From contig CAYGAW010000090.1 in assembly GCA_964347945.1 (NCBI GenBank), forward strand, positions 1-30,633: DNA of 30,633 bases, given 5' to 3'. The number at the start of each line of letters is the position of its first letter. Positions within the stretch are counted from its first letter, which is position 1. Under the pieces are notes generated by a model, which ran no database searches, had not been told where the DNA came from, and saw nothing but the letters and a program-made list of their open reading frames with translations. This DNA comes from CAYGAW01 sp964347945 (GTDB taxonomy: Bacteria > Chloroflexota > Anaerolineae > UBA7937 > B3-Chlor). Positions 23,125 to 29,732 of the stretch are shown here, piece after piece. A program made the position numbers and the translations under genes.

Positions 23125-24048
23125 TCAGAATCGTACTATGCCTTCAGCCACCAGCACCACCTTGCCGCCGACCCGCACAGCAGAGATCTGATCACCTGAA
23201 GAATCCACCTCGACGAAAAGCGTACTTGGCCGACCGACCTCTGCTCCTTGCTCGGCGGTGATATAGGTGGTGGTCTCCGTCACAGGCACGGCACGGTGGT
23301 GTACGAGATATGCCCCTAAGGCGCCAGCGGCGCTTCCAGTGGCCGGGTCTTCTAGTACACCGAGCAGCGGACCGAACATCCGCATGTGTACGGTCGCGTC
23401 GGGTCGTGAGGTCTCGGGAGTGAAGACGACCACGCATTGGGCATGAGCGGCTTCACACGCCTGGTTGAGGGCAGGGATGTTCAGCCGACCTGTCTGCAGC
23501 GCCTCCACCTCCGACAGAGAGCGTACGGGCACCATCATCTGCGGAGCCCCTGTCGAGACAACTTGAACGGGCGGTCCCGTCTCGCCAATTGCTTCAGAGG
23601 CAAGACCCAATCCCGTTGCGAGGGTCGTCACATCTTCCACCACATCGAGGAACGTGGGACGCTCCTGGGTCATCACCACCCTCTCCACCCGGCCCTCAAT
23701 TACCTCCAGGTTAGCCGGCAACACTCCCACGCCTAGCTCGAAGCTCACCTCCGTCACCGGCTCGCGGAGGGCAACGCGTCCCAGGTGCGCCAGCACCCAG
23801 TGAGTACCCACCACTGGATGACCAGCAAAGGGCATCTCCCTGGCGGGTGTGAAGATGCGTACCTTGAAGTCGGCCCCTCGGTCCTGTGGCGGTAGGACGA
23901 AAGTCGTCTCGGAGAGGTTCATCTCCCGAGCCAGTTGCTGCATCTCCACCGAGGTGATCCCCTCCGCCTCTGGAAAAACCGCGAGGGGGTTGCCCCCGAA
24001 CGCCTTATCAGTGAACACGTCTACCTGGATGAACCGATATTCCTTCAC
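23125..24048 (-). CDS. PhzF-family isomerase-like protein
   Basis: A 307-residue protein of the PhzF/diaminopimelate-epimerase fold. Landmarks are FIQVDVFTDKAFGGNPLAVF at the N-terminus, SETTFVLPP with the catalytic glutamate (Glu47), RIFTPAREMPFAGHPVVGTHWVL at the end of the first lobe, and MRMFGPLLGVLEDPATGSAAGALGAYL in the second lobe. Known members isomerise a phenazine precursor, but most bacterial homologues stand alone with unknown substrates, as here; no phz genes are present. The frame is open to 24126, but GTG 24048 is preceded by AAGGGG and fits the family start. It lies 91 nt downstream of a GNAT gene. Confidence 0.9.
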   Translation of the reverse strand: MKEYRFIQVDVFTDKAFGGNPLAVFPEAEGITSVEMQQLAREMNLSETTFVLPPQDRGADFKVRIFTPAREMPFAGHPVVGTHWVLAHLGRVALREPVTEVSFELGVGVLPANLEVIEGRVERVVMTQERPTFLDVVEDVTTLATGLGLASEAIGETGPPVQVVSTGAPQMMVPVRSLSEVEALQTGRLNIPALNQACEAAHAQCVVVFTPETSRPDATVHMRMFGPLLGVLEDPATGSAAGALGAYLVHHRAVPVTETTTYITAEQGAEVGRPSTLFVEVDSSGDQISAVRVGGKVVLVAEGIVRF

Positions 24049-24139
24049 AGTCTTTCCCCTTCTTGCCCAAAGAGGCGCCCAGTTCGTCAGCGTGAGTGCG
24101 CGCACCCGGCGCTCCACAGCGAGCACGCAGCCAAGGAAT

Positions 24140-24535
24140 CTATCGCATTCCTTTTCGGAGCTGAAACGCCAGCTTGGAGTATCCGCGTTCTTGCCAGAAG
24201 TAATGTGTATCTACTCTGTGAAGATCAGAGTTCACTTCCACAGCTTTGGCCCTCCCATCCGCGATGATCTTCTCTTCGGCGAAACTGACCAACGTTCCTC
24301 CAATGCCCTCTCCTCTGTACGCCTCATCTACTACGAGATCTTCAATGATCGCCGCCTCGCCTTCGTAGAAAAGGCTCCACCGAAAAGACTCCGTGATGAT
24401 CCCTCGCAGCGTCCCTTCTGCCTCGTAGCCGTAGATCCAGTAGTTCGGCGTTGCGATGTACTTGCTCAGCGCTTCCCGCAGCCCGTCATGATGAATGACC
24501 TTCTCCGGCCACAGTTGATGCAGCAGTGCAAGCAC
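24140..24535 (-). CDS. GNAT acetyltransferase with disrupted N-terminus
   Basis: The readable frame encodes 131 residues of a GNAT protein: a helix ALLHQLWP, strands with YWIYGYEAEGTLRG and IIEDLVVDEAYRG, the acetyl-CoA loop YRGEGIGGTL, and EVNSDLHRVDTHYFWQERGY at the C-terminus. The usual first strand is missing. It is encoded just upstream: ATG at 24571 begins MIREVT, then a TAG (24553-24551), then TDAAGVLALLHQ continues in the same frame. Either the gene carries a nonsense mutation at codon 7, or translation restarts at GTG 24535 and yields a protein lacking strand 1. The remainder shows no other damage, so the lesion is recent, an assembly error, or bypassed. Confidence 0.75.
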   Translation of the reverse strand: MLALLHQLWPEKVIHHDGLREALSKYIATPNYWIYGYEAEGTLRGIITESFRWSLFYEGEAAIIEDLVVDEAYRGEGIGGTLVSFAEEKIIADGRAKAVEVNSDLHRVDTHYFWQERGYSKLAFQLRKGMR

Positions 24536-24550
24536 CCCTGCCGCGTCCGT

Positions 24551-24571
24551 CTATGTAACCTCCCTGATCAT
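24551..24571 (-). other. Start codon and in-frame TAG of the GNAT gene
   Basis: ATG at 24571-24569 opens the family-typical N-terminus MIREVT, and TAG at 24553-24551 interrupts it. The six codons between TAG and the GTG at 24535 read TDAAG in frame with the rest of the gene, as expected of an intact ancestor. Confidence 0.7.
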
Positions 24572-24631
24572 GTTATGCCCCAGTAGCACCGTCCATTTCC
24601 ACGACTTGGGCTGGCCAGTCTAAACGAAGAA

Positions 24632-24655
24632 GAGCGGGGACATCATGCCCCGCTC
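24632..24655 (-). terminator. Terminator of the chelatase gene
   Basis: GAGCGGGG (24632-24639) and CCCCGCTC (24648-24655) form a perfect 8-bp stem with an 8-base loop. On the minus strand it lies about 90 nt after the chelatase stop and is followed by TTCTTCGTTT. Confidence 0.75.
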
Positions 24656-24747
24656 ACCCACCTATGCCAGTAGCCGCCAACGGAGGCCACACCGAAGTCC
24701 TTGACACACCTGGCTCCCTCTCCTTCACCGTTTTGCGACCAGTGCGC

Positions 24748-26787
24748 TCACTGGCCCTTCAGCTTGCCACGTACCGTCTGGTATAGCTCCTCCGCCCCCA
24801 ATTCCTCCAAGGTGTAGCATTCAGCGCCGAGGTAGTAGGCCAGCTCCTGAGCCAAGCCTCGGTCGAAGGACTTGTGCTCGGTGTTGATCACCACCGAGCG
24901 GATGTTGCTGCGCTGCATCAACTCCGCTATCTGACAGCTCTCTTCGCGCGGCGTGAGGTCCGTCATGGATACGTTTCCCGCCCCATCGGTGAGCAGAATC
25001 ATGAGGGGCATCACCCGCGGATTTCGACGTATCTCTCGCTCGAAGACCTGGTAGCTCAGGTGCAGGCCGCTTGAGAGAGGCGTCTTGCCGCCGACAGTGA
25101 TATCTTCCAGCAAGCTCTCAGCAAGCCTGACACTGGACGTGGGCGGCAGTAGCAGTTCGGCGCCGTTCTGCCGGAAGACGATAAGCCCCACTCTGTCGCG
25201 GCGCTGGTACGCGTCTTGAAGGAGAGACAGAATAGCCCCCTTGGTGGCTACCATCCGCTCCGCTGCCGCCATCGACCAACTGGCATCCACCACAAAGAGC
25301 ACAACATTCGCTGCCCGGCTCACCCGCACCTTTCGTCGCAGGTCCTCCCTTTCCAGGACAAGGGCGACATCTGAGCGATCTCTGTGAACCTGACGCGGCG
25401 CGGCTTGACGAAGCGTGGCATCGAAGGCGATGTCGTCTACGCGGCCTTCCATGGGTCGGCTGAACACATAGCGGCCCCGCTTTCGGGTCGTGCGGGTAAG
25501 GCTGCGGCGGCCAGATGTGCGTCTCGAGAGTCGATCCAGAGGGGTGGTCAGGCGAGGTGCCATGAGGGGCTTACCCACCGCCACCGGCACTCCCTGTCGC
25601 CTGGACGAGGGTGAGCCCTCTTCGGTGTCCTGCTGCGTGCGAGGCATGGATTCGAAGGGGGGAAGCCAATCCTCGGACGTCGACTCATCACCGTTCAGGT
25701 CTTTTTTTTTACCCGCAGAGGCAACTTCCTGGAGCGCGGGCGTCTTCTGCTCCGCCGCACGAGCTTCCATTCCGTGGAGCTCCTCCCTCAGTTGCTGCAG
25801 GCGCTCTTGGCCCTGCTGGAGTGGACGCTTCTTCAGACGATGCGGCAGGGCCAGCTGTGCTGACAGCAGGATGTCTCTCCGGGAGATCTCATCCCGCCCC
25901 TCGAAGGCCGCGTGAGCCAAGCTGGACTTGAGAATGACGATATCCCCTCGGTGGCCGTCAACACCCAGGTCGGCCGTAAGCTGGGCAATGGAGGCCAAGT
26001 CTTCTTCGTTGTAGGAGACTGCGTTGATAAGATCCCTGGCACGGGTGATCTGCTGCGCCAGCTGCTCCTCTTCTTCCTGCCACGCTTCGTAGAAGGCGAC
26101 CGGATCCTCTTCGTATTGGATGCGTCGAACGAGAATCTCCTTGCGCGCCTCCGTATCGGCTATGCTGCTGATCATCACGCAGAGGCCAAAGCGGTCCAAC
26201 AGTTGAGGGCGCAATTCCCCCTCTTCAGGGTTCATGGTGCCAACCAGGATGAATTGAGCCGGATGGGTGAAGGAGATACCCTCTCTCTCCACAACATTCA
26301 CCCCCATGGCTGCTGAATCCAACAGCACGTCCACGACGTGGTCGTCCAGGAGATTGACCTCGTCCACGTACAGCATCCCCCGGTTGGCCGTGGCCAGCAC
26401 ACCGGGTTCGAAGCGCTTCTCTCCTGTCTTGATGGCCAGTTCGATGTCCAGCGTACCCACCACCCGATCCTCTGTGGCGCTGACCGGGAGGTCTATCATC
26501 CTGATGGGACGGCTGGCTACGGGCAACTTCTCGTCGCCGCTGTACCGCTCGAAGCAAGTATCGCACATCGCGTCGGGTCGATACGGGTCGCAACTGAAAG
26601 GACAATCGGCCACCACCTCGATGTCAGGGAGCAAGGCAGCCAAGGCACGAGCGGCCGTAGATTTCGCCGTACCTCTCTCCCCACGAATTAGCACTCCGCC
26701 TATGAGCGGGTTGATGGCGTTCAGGATCAGACCGCGCTTCATCGGACCCTGGCCTACAATGGCCGTGAAAGGAAATATCGGCAGCAC
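24748..26787 (-). CDS. Fused ChlI-ChlD-type chelatase ATPase/VWA protein
   Basis: A 679-residue protein joining the two AAA+-type subunits of magnesium/cobalt chelatases. Residues 1-320 form the ChlI-like ATPase: Walker A GERGTAKS (36-43), a four-cysteine motif (Cys62, 66, 75, 78), Walker B MLYVDEVNLL (138-147) and TMNPEEG. Residues 320-440 are a charged linker rich in Gln, Glu, Arg and Lys with KKK at 360-362. Residues 490-679 form a VWA domain with MIDAS residues Asp501, Ser503 and Ser505 and LLTDGAGN. Such proteins drive metal insertion by a large ChlH/CobN subunit, which is not in the window. The linker contains an A9 run that may produce a separate ChlI-like protein. It is monocistronic with its own promoter and terminator. 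Confidence 0.92.
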   Translation of the reverse strand: MLPIFPFTAIVGQGPMKRGLILNAINPLIGGVLIRGERGTAKSTAARALAALLPDIEVVADCPFSCDPYRPDAMCDTCFERYSGDEKLPVASRPIRMIDLPVSATEDRVVGTLDIELAIKTGEKRFEPGVLATANRGMLYVDEVNLLDDHVVDVLLDSAAMGVNVVEREGISFTHPAQFILVGTMNPEEGELRPQLLDRFGLCVMISSIADTEARKEILVRRIQYEEDPVAFYEAWQEEEEQLAQQITRARDLINAVSYNEEDLASIAQLTADLGVDGHRGDIVILKSSLAHAAFEGRDEISRRDILLSAQLALPHRLKKRPLQQGQERLQQLREELHGMEARAAEQKTPALQEVASAGKKKDLNGDESTSEDWLPPFESMPRTQQDTEEGSPSSRRQGVPVAVGKPLMAPRLTTPLDRLSRRTSGRRSLTRTTRKRGRYVFSRPMEGRVDDIAFDATLRQAAPRQVHRDRSDVALVLEREDLRRKVRVSRAANVVLFVVDASWSMAAAERMVATKGAILSLLQDAYQRRDRVGLIVFRQNGAELLLPPTSSVRLAESLLEDITVGGKTPLSSGLHLSYQVFEREIRRNPRVMPLMILLTDGAGNVSMTDLTPREESCQIAELMQRSNIRSVVINTEHKSFDRGLAQELAYYLGAECYTLEELGAEELYQTVRGKLKGQ
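25702..25710 (-). other. A9 slippery run between the AAA+ and VWA parts
   Basis: Three successive AAA codons (Lys360-362) make nine A on the coding strand inside otherwise GC-rich DNA. After a -1 slip the frame reads Arg-Pro-Glu-Arg and stops at TGA 25690-25688, giving 366 residues with the whole AAA+ part; a +1 slip stops one codon after the run, at the TGA following ACC. AGGAAG lies about 14-15 nt upstream, a workable distance for a stimulatory rRNA-binding sequence. Confidence 0.5.
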
Positions 26788-26889
26788 AGATACATCTCCC
26801 CTGCTAACTTAGAGTTCTCTTCCGTCCAAGAGAGGACGAGGGGATGACCCCGCAGGCGCGCTGCGGAAGCGACCCCCTCCACCCTTTCA

Positions 26890-26918
26890 AGTATACTCCG
26901 GCACGTGGCCCATGTCAA
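26890..26918 (-). promoter_or_regulatory. Promoter and structured leader of the chelatase gene
   Basis: TTGACA (26918-26913) and TATACT (26895-26890) on the minus strand are 17 bp apart. The leader of about 95 nt contains two small hairpins, CCGCAG/CTGCGG and CGTCC/GGACG. I could not assign it to a riboswitch class. Confidence 0.65.
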
Positions 26919-26961
26919 GCGGAGTGGCGCCAGGCTACGTGCCGCATGACTTGAGACAGCT

Positions 26962-26994
26962 GACTGGCAGTTGCCGCCAGTCTTGTCTTGTTCT
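26962..26994 (+). terminator. Orphan terminator-like hairpin
   Basis: GACTGGC (26962-26968) and GCCAGTC (26976-26982) pair perfectly around a 7-base loop and are followed on the plus strand by TTGTCTTGTTCT. No plus-strand gene lies upstream, so it may end a short RNA or antisense transcript, or protect the gene at 27165 from read-through. Confidence 0.45.
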
Positions 26995-27081
26995 CAGGCG
27001 CAGGACTGCCCTGCCGACGCACCAAGCTGACGATAGGCCTTGGTTGCGGACGCGCCTGGCCACGCGTTTGAAGCCCAGTCT

Positions 27082-27110
27082 TTGCCGGATCATTCCCGGT
27101 GTGCTATATT
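27082..27110 (+). promoter_or_regulatory. Promoter of the flavin oxidoreductase gene
   Basis: TTGCCG (27082-27087) and TATATT (27105-27110) are 17 bp apart, 54 nt before the ATG at 27165. Confidence 0.55.
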
Positions 27111-27164
27111 TGTGCCAACACTGATACAAGCGCGCTCCGCACAAACCGGGTGGAGATCTAGAGT

Positions 27165-28250
27165 ATGACCGCACTCTTCGAGTCTGGGACAATCGGTAGT
27201 CTACAGTTGCCAAACCGCCTTATACGCTCGGCGACTGCCGAGTACATGAGCGATCTAGACGGAAAGCCGGAACAGCCCCTGGCCGATCTGTACCGAGAGC
27301 TGGCGACGGGTGGAATCGGGCTCATCATCACCGGACACGCCTTCGTCCATGAGGGAGGACGCTGCAATCTGCACATGACGGGAATCCATGGCGACGATCT
27401 CATTCCCGCCATGGAGATGCTAACCATCGCGGTCCACGATGAGGAGGGCCGCGTGGTAGTCCAGATCAACCACGGCGGTAGACAATGTCCAGCGGAAGCG
27501 ATCCCCGGCCCCGCAGTGGCTCCATCGCCAGTGGCCCTTTCGAAGGACAGCGAACGCCCTCAGGAATTGAATGAGGAAGGGATCCGAGAGATCATCTCTG
27601 CCTTCGGTGACGCTGCCGGACGAGCCAAGGCGGCAGGTTTCGACGGGGTACAAATCCACGCCGCTCACGGATATCTAATCAATCAGTTCAACTCGTCCGC
27701 GGCGAACTGGCGTCCGGACCGGTGGGGCAGCACCCCAGCAGGCAGAATGCGTTTCCTGGAGGAGGTAGCCTCCTCTGTCCGTGACCGGGTGGGCGAGGAG
27801 TATCCCGTGCTGATCAAGCTTGGGATGGAGGACTACGTTCGCGATGGCCTCACCCTGAAGGACAGCGCAGACATCGTGCGCCATCTGTCGGACTGGGGGA
27901 TCGACGGATTGGAGATTAGCGGAGGCATCGGAAGGACTAGTGTGCGCAAGGACATACTGCGTCCGGAGGACGAAGGCTACTTCCTCGATGGCGCCCGCAT
28001 GGCGCGGGAGGCTACTGACCTGCCGATCATACTGGTGGGCGGGATGCGGTCCAAGCGGGTCATGGAGGCCATCCTGCAAGAGGGCAGCGCTGACTTCATC
28101 TCCATGTCCCGCCCGCTGATCCGTGAGCCGGACCTGCCTAGACGGCTGCGCGAGGGCCAGAACCGCGCCTCGTGCATTTCCTGCAATCGCTGCTGGCCGC
28201 CGCCTGGGGAGTACGGCATCGCCTGCCGCGATCCGAACAGGAAAGGCTGA
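27165..28250 (+). CDS. NADH:flavin oxidoreductase (Old Yellow Enzyme family)
   Basis: A 361-residue FMN-binding TIM barrel. Typical parts are the N-terminal LPNRLIRSATAEYMSD (residues 15-30), VVQINHGGRQ, GFDGVQIHAAHGYLINQF with the substrate-binding His pair, the NWRPDRWG turn, and the phosphate-binding VGGMRS near the C-terminus. The last 30 residues have CISCNRC plus a later Cys, matching the 4Fe-4S cluster of the 2,4-dienoyl-CoA reductase branch, but the additional NAD(P)/FAD domains of that branch are absent. The likely role is reduction of an activated C=C bond; the substrate is unknown. GGAG lies 9 nt before the ATG. It appears to be transcribed alone; no clear terminator follows. Confidence 0.93.
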   Translation: MTALFESGTIGSLQLPNRLIRSATAEYMSDLDGKPEQPLADLYRELATGGIGLIITGHAFVHEGGRCNLHMTGIHGDDLIPAMEMLTIAVHDEEGRVVVQINHGGRQCPAEAIPGPAVAPSPVALSKDSERPQELNEEGIREIISAFGDAAGRAKAAGFDGVQIHAAHGYLINQFNSSAANWRPDRWGSTPAGRMRFLEEVASSVRDRVGEEYPVLIKLGMEDYVRDGLTLKDSADIVRHLSDWGIDGLEISGGIGRTSVRKDILRPEDEGYFLDGARMAREATDLPIILVGGMRSKRVMEAILQEGSADFISMSRPLIREPDLPRRLREGQNRASCISCNRCWPPPGEYGIACRDPNRKG

Positions 28251-28301
28251 CGTGACGCCCAGATCTGTCAAGCGAGACAAGAATGCTTCGACTCGGGACA
28301 G

Positions 28302-28574
28302 CTACTCTCCCAGGTCGAAGGCCGCACGTTCGGTTATCCGGGCCCATCGGCTCGGCCCCTCGTCTCGGAGCAAGCTGTCCCCAAGACAGAGACGGTGACT
28401 GGGATCAATCGGAAAACCATAGTCCGCCTTCTGCCCCCGTCTCTCTGTGCTCGGTGAGTACACGACTCTCGGCTTTCCGTCAAAGCTCCTGGCATCAGAG
28501 ATGTTGCGGTACAGATAGCCGTCTTGGGTCTGCAGACCACTGACGGCTTTGCTGGTGCGAAGGAGGTCTTCCAA
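28302..28574 (-). CDS. Possible small ORF or gene remnant
   Basis: A 90-codon frame that begins with TTG at 28574 (AAGGTGAG 9 nt upstream); the open frame reaches about 28640 without another start codon. The product is hydrophilic (DGYLYRNISDARSFDGKPRV, then QKADYGFPIDPSHR) with amino acid use like a real protein, but I recognise no family. It may be the end of a decayed gene. It is the only frame between 28251 and 29644 that looks at all protein-like. Confidence 0.3.
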   Translation of the reverse strand: MEDLLRTSKAVSGLQTQDGYLYRNISDARSFDGKPRVVYSPSTERRGQKADYGFPIDPSHRLCLGDSLLRDEGPSRWARITERAAFDLGE

Positions 28575-28663
28575 CGCAGGCCGCTCACCTTTCTCAGTTC
28601 GAGGGACATCCGAAGGCCATCGAAGGGCACTTGGGACGGAACCTTAAATTTCCTGGCGCACCC

Positions 28664-28692
28664 TTGACAACCGTTCAGTTCTAGTATATACT
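28664..28692 (+). promoter_or_regulatory. Strong sigma70-like promoter of a short RNA
   Basis: TTGACA (28664-28669) and TATACT (28687-28692) are 17 bp apart in an AT-rich patch. The predicted start near 28699 precedes a perfect terminator at 28814-28860 by only about 115 nt. Confidence 0.7.
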
Positions 28693-28788
28693 ATAAGCAG
28701 TCCCGTTCTTGCCATATTATGCAAAAAACGCAACGGGTATTTCCGCAAGAGCACAGGCGCAAGGTAGTGAGGCGCCCAGGAGAGTTGT

Positions 28789-28811
28789 AAAGGAGGAACT
28801 CGGGGATGTAG
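28789..28811 (+). other. Start-stop ORF with consensus ribosome binding site
   Basis: AAAGGAGG (28789-28796), nine bases, then ATG (28806-28808) immediately followed by TAG (28809-28811). A ribosome could initiate and terminate without elongation, three bases before the terminator stem. Confidence 0.5.
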
Positions 28812-28813
28812 GA

Positions 28814-28860
28814 AACTCTGATCGTAGTCGCTAGAGACGCGAGCGATCAGAGTTCTTTTT
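28814..28860 (+). terminator. Intrinsic terminator
   Basis: AACTCTGATCG (28814-28824) pairs perfectly with CGATCAGAGTT (28844-28854); the loop contains a further TCGC/GCGA pairing; CTTTTT follows (28855-28860). Confidence 0.9.
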
Positions 28861-29202
28861 GCTGGAGGACCAGTACGATCCCGGCGGCGATGATCTGATG
28901 GGCAGTTGATTGGTGACTTGGCCCTCAGGGAGCCAATAGTGAAACCGGCCGGAAGCAAAGCGTTGGCAGCGTGTCCCAAGCGCGCCGGGCGAAGATATGG
29001 CCGGTTCTCTTGACTCACCAAGACTGCCGGGGTCGGTGGGCGAGTCACGCAACGTCGAGGGCCCGAGGAAGCGAGGTCGCTCAATACACAGCGAGAGCGG
29101 CGCTCAAAGTCGGTTCGACATTGCTACCGTTGAGGTCATTTCACGGCTCTTGCAACGCAAGCTAGTAACTCGTAACGGCGCGTAAAGGTGCAAATACAGA
29201 AT
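28861..29202. other. Non-coding interval with inverted repeats
   Basis: No convincing frame in either direction. Two inverted repeats stand out: AACCGGCC (28943-28950) with GGCCGGTT (28999-29006), and TGACTC (29011-29016) with GAGTCA (29042-29047). They may belong to the same structured locus as the three modules that follow. Confidence 0.4.
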
Positions 29203-29266
29203 GGTCCCAGCCGGTGGCGGCCGGCCGAGACCAAGCACGCAGGGCGCGCGCGGCACCCTTTGTGCA
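29203..29266 (+). repeat. Structured module, copy A
   Basis: A 30-nt hairpin (29203-29232) with outer GGTC/GACC pairs and the apical sequence GGTGGCGG, then a spacer containing GGCGCGCG and a small hairpin GCAC-CCTTT-GTGC (29253-29265). This copy has two mismatches in the main stem. A bulged hairpin ATAGGGGCTCGC/GCGAGCCCTAT (29280-29314) follows. Confidence 0.75.
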
Positions 29267-29370
29267 AGCGGATTGTAACATAGGGGCTCGCTGGGCGCAA
29301 ACCGGCGAGCCCTATTCCGTGTCGATAGCGTAGCTGGCTGCTTGCAAGCGGGTCACAATTCCAAAGAAGT

Positions 29371-29433
29371 GGTCTCGGCAGGTGACGGCCCACCGAGACC
29401 GTGCACTCGAGGCGCGCGAACACCCTTTGTGCA
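29371..29433 (+). repeat. Structured module, copy B
   Basis: The 30-nt hairpin (29371-29400) has outer pairs GGTCTCGG/CCGAGACC and the apical sequence GGTGACGG. The spacer has GGCGCGCG, then CACCCTTTGTGCA at 29421-29433. Starts 168 nt after copy A. A hairpin CTCGC/GCGAG (29489-29503) follows, resembling the one after copy A. Confidence 0.75.
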
Positions 29434-29530
29434 CTCTGAATCATGGCACATTAGTTCCAATTCTGCAAACGGCCAGTTGCGGTGTGAACTCGCAAGCGGC
29501 GAGCACGGCGCAGGCCTGCAACGAGACTCT

Positions 29531-29592
29531 GGTCCCGCACGGTGGCGGACGGGCGGGACCATTCACCCGGGGCGCGCGGCACCCTTTGTGCA
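29531..29592 (+). repeat. Structured module, copy C
   Basis: The 30-nt hairpin (29531-29560) has outer pairs GGTCCCGC/GCGGGACC and the apical sequence GGTGGCGG. The spacer has GGCGCGCG, then GCACCCTTTGTGCA. Starts 160 nt after copy B and is followed at once by a CCCCC/GGGGG hairpin (29593-29605). Confidence 0.75.
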
Positions 29593-29644
29593 CCCCCAGC
29601 GGGGGCAACTGCCGCGGCCCTAAGCATTGTTGAGAGAGGAGGTG

Positions 29645-29695
29645 ATGCGGCAGACGCTTTTGCATACCATCCGCAGCGTTCTCTCGTCTGGGTAG
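29645..29695 (+). CDS. Possible 16-residue leader peptide
   Basis: GAGGAGGTGATG provides a ten-base complement to the 16S rRNA tail ending in an ATG; the frame runs 16 codons (beginning Met-Arg-Gln-Thr-Leu-Leu) to TAG, 38 nt before the next gene. As in the permease leader, the ribosome binding site is very close to the ATG. It may be a leader peptide or only a standby site. Confidence 0.25.
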   Translation: MRQTLLHTIRSVLSSG

Positions 29696-29732
29696 AGAAC
29701 ATGAGCCCAAAACTGGGGGGAGGTATTAGGGA

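Larger units (their letters stand above)
28699..28860 (+). ncRNA. Candidate small RNA or attenuator, about 160 nt
   Basis: The segment runs from a strong promoter to a strong intrinsic terminator and encodes no protein. Hairpins: GGCGC (28756-28760) with GCGCC (28772-28776); GAGTT (28782-28786) with AACTC (28797-28801), which puts AAAGGAGG (28789-28796) in the loop; and the terminator. Because GAGTT and AACTC each occur twice (GAGTT also at 28850-28854, AACTC at 28814-28818), pairing could switch between a form with and one without the terminator. I could not match c-di-GMP, cobalamin, TPP, FMN or fluoride riboswitch consensus. Confidence 0.5.

Noticed and set aside
26788..26895. T-box leader of the chelatase gene
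   Set aside because: AGGGTGG is present at the predicted 5' end, but there is no room for stem I and the specifier loop, and no aminoacyl-tRNA-related gene follows.
28699..28860. c-di-GMP (GEMM) or other known riboswitch
   Set aside because: A few short matches (GCACAGGCGCAAGG) recall GEMM, but the rest of the conserved core and the tetraloop receptor are missing, and no gene follows closely.
29203..29592. CRISPR array
   Set aside because: Only three units, 168 and 160 nt apart, each of 62-64 nt with large internal differences and hairpins between them; CRISPR repeats are near identical with regular short spacers.
29203..29592. Integron attC sites or IS200/IS605 ends
   Set aside because: The hairpins lack the paired R/L boxes with a GTT core expected of attC, no cassette ORFs lie between them, and no integrase or TnpA gene is present.
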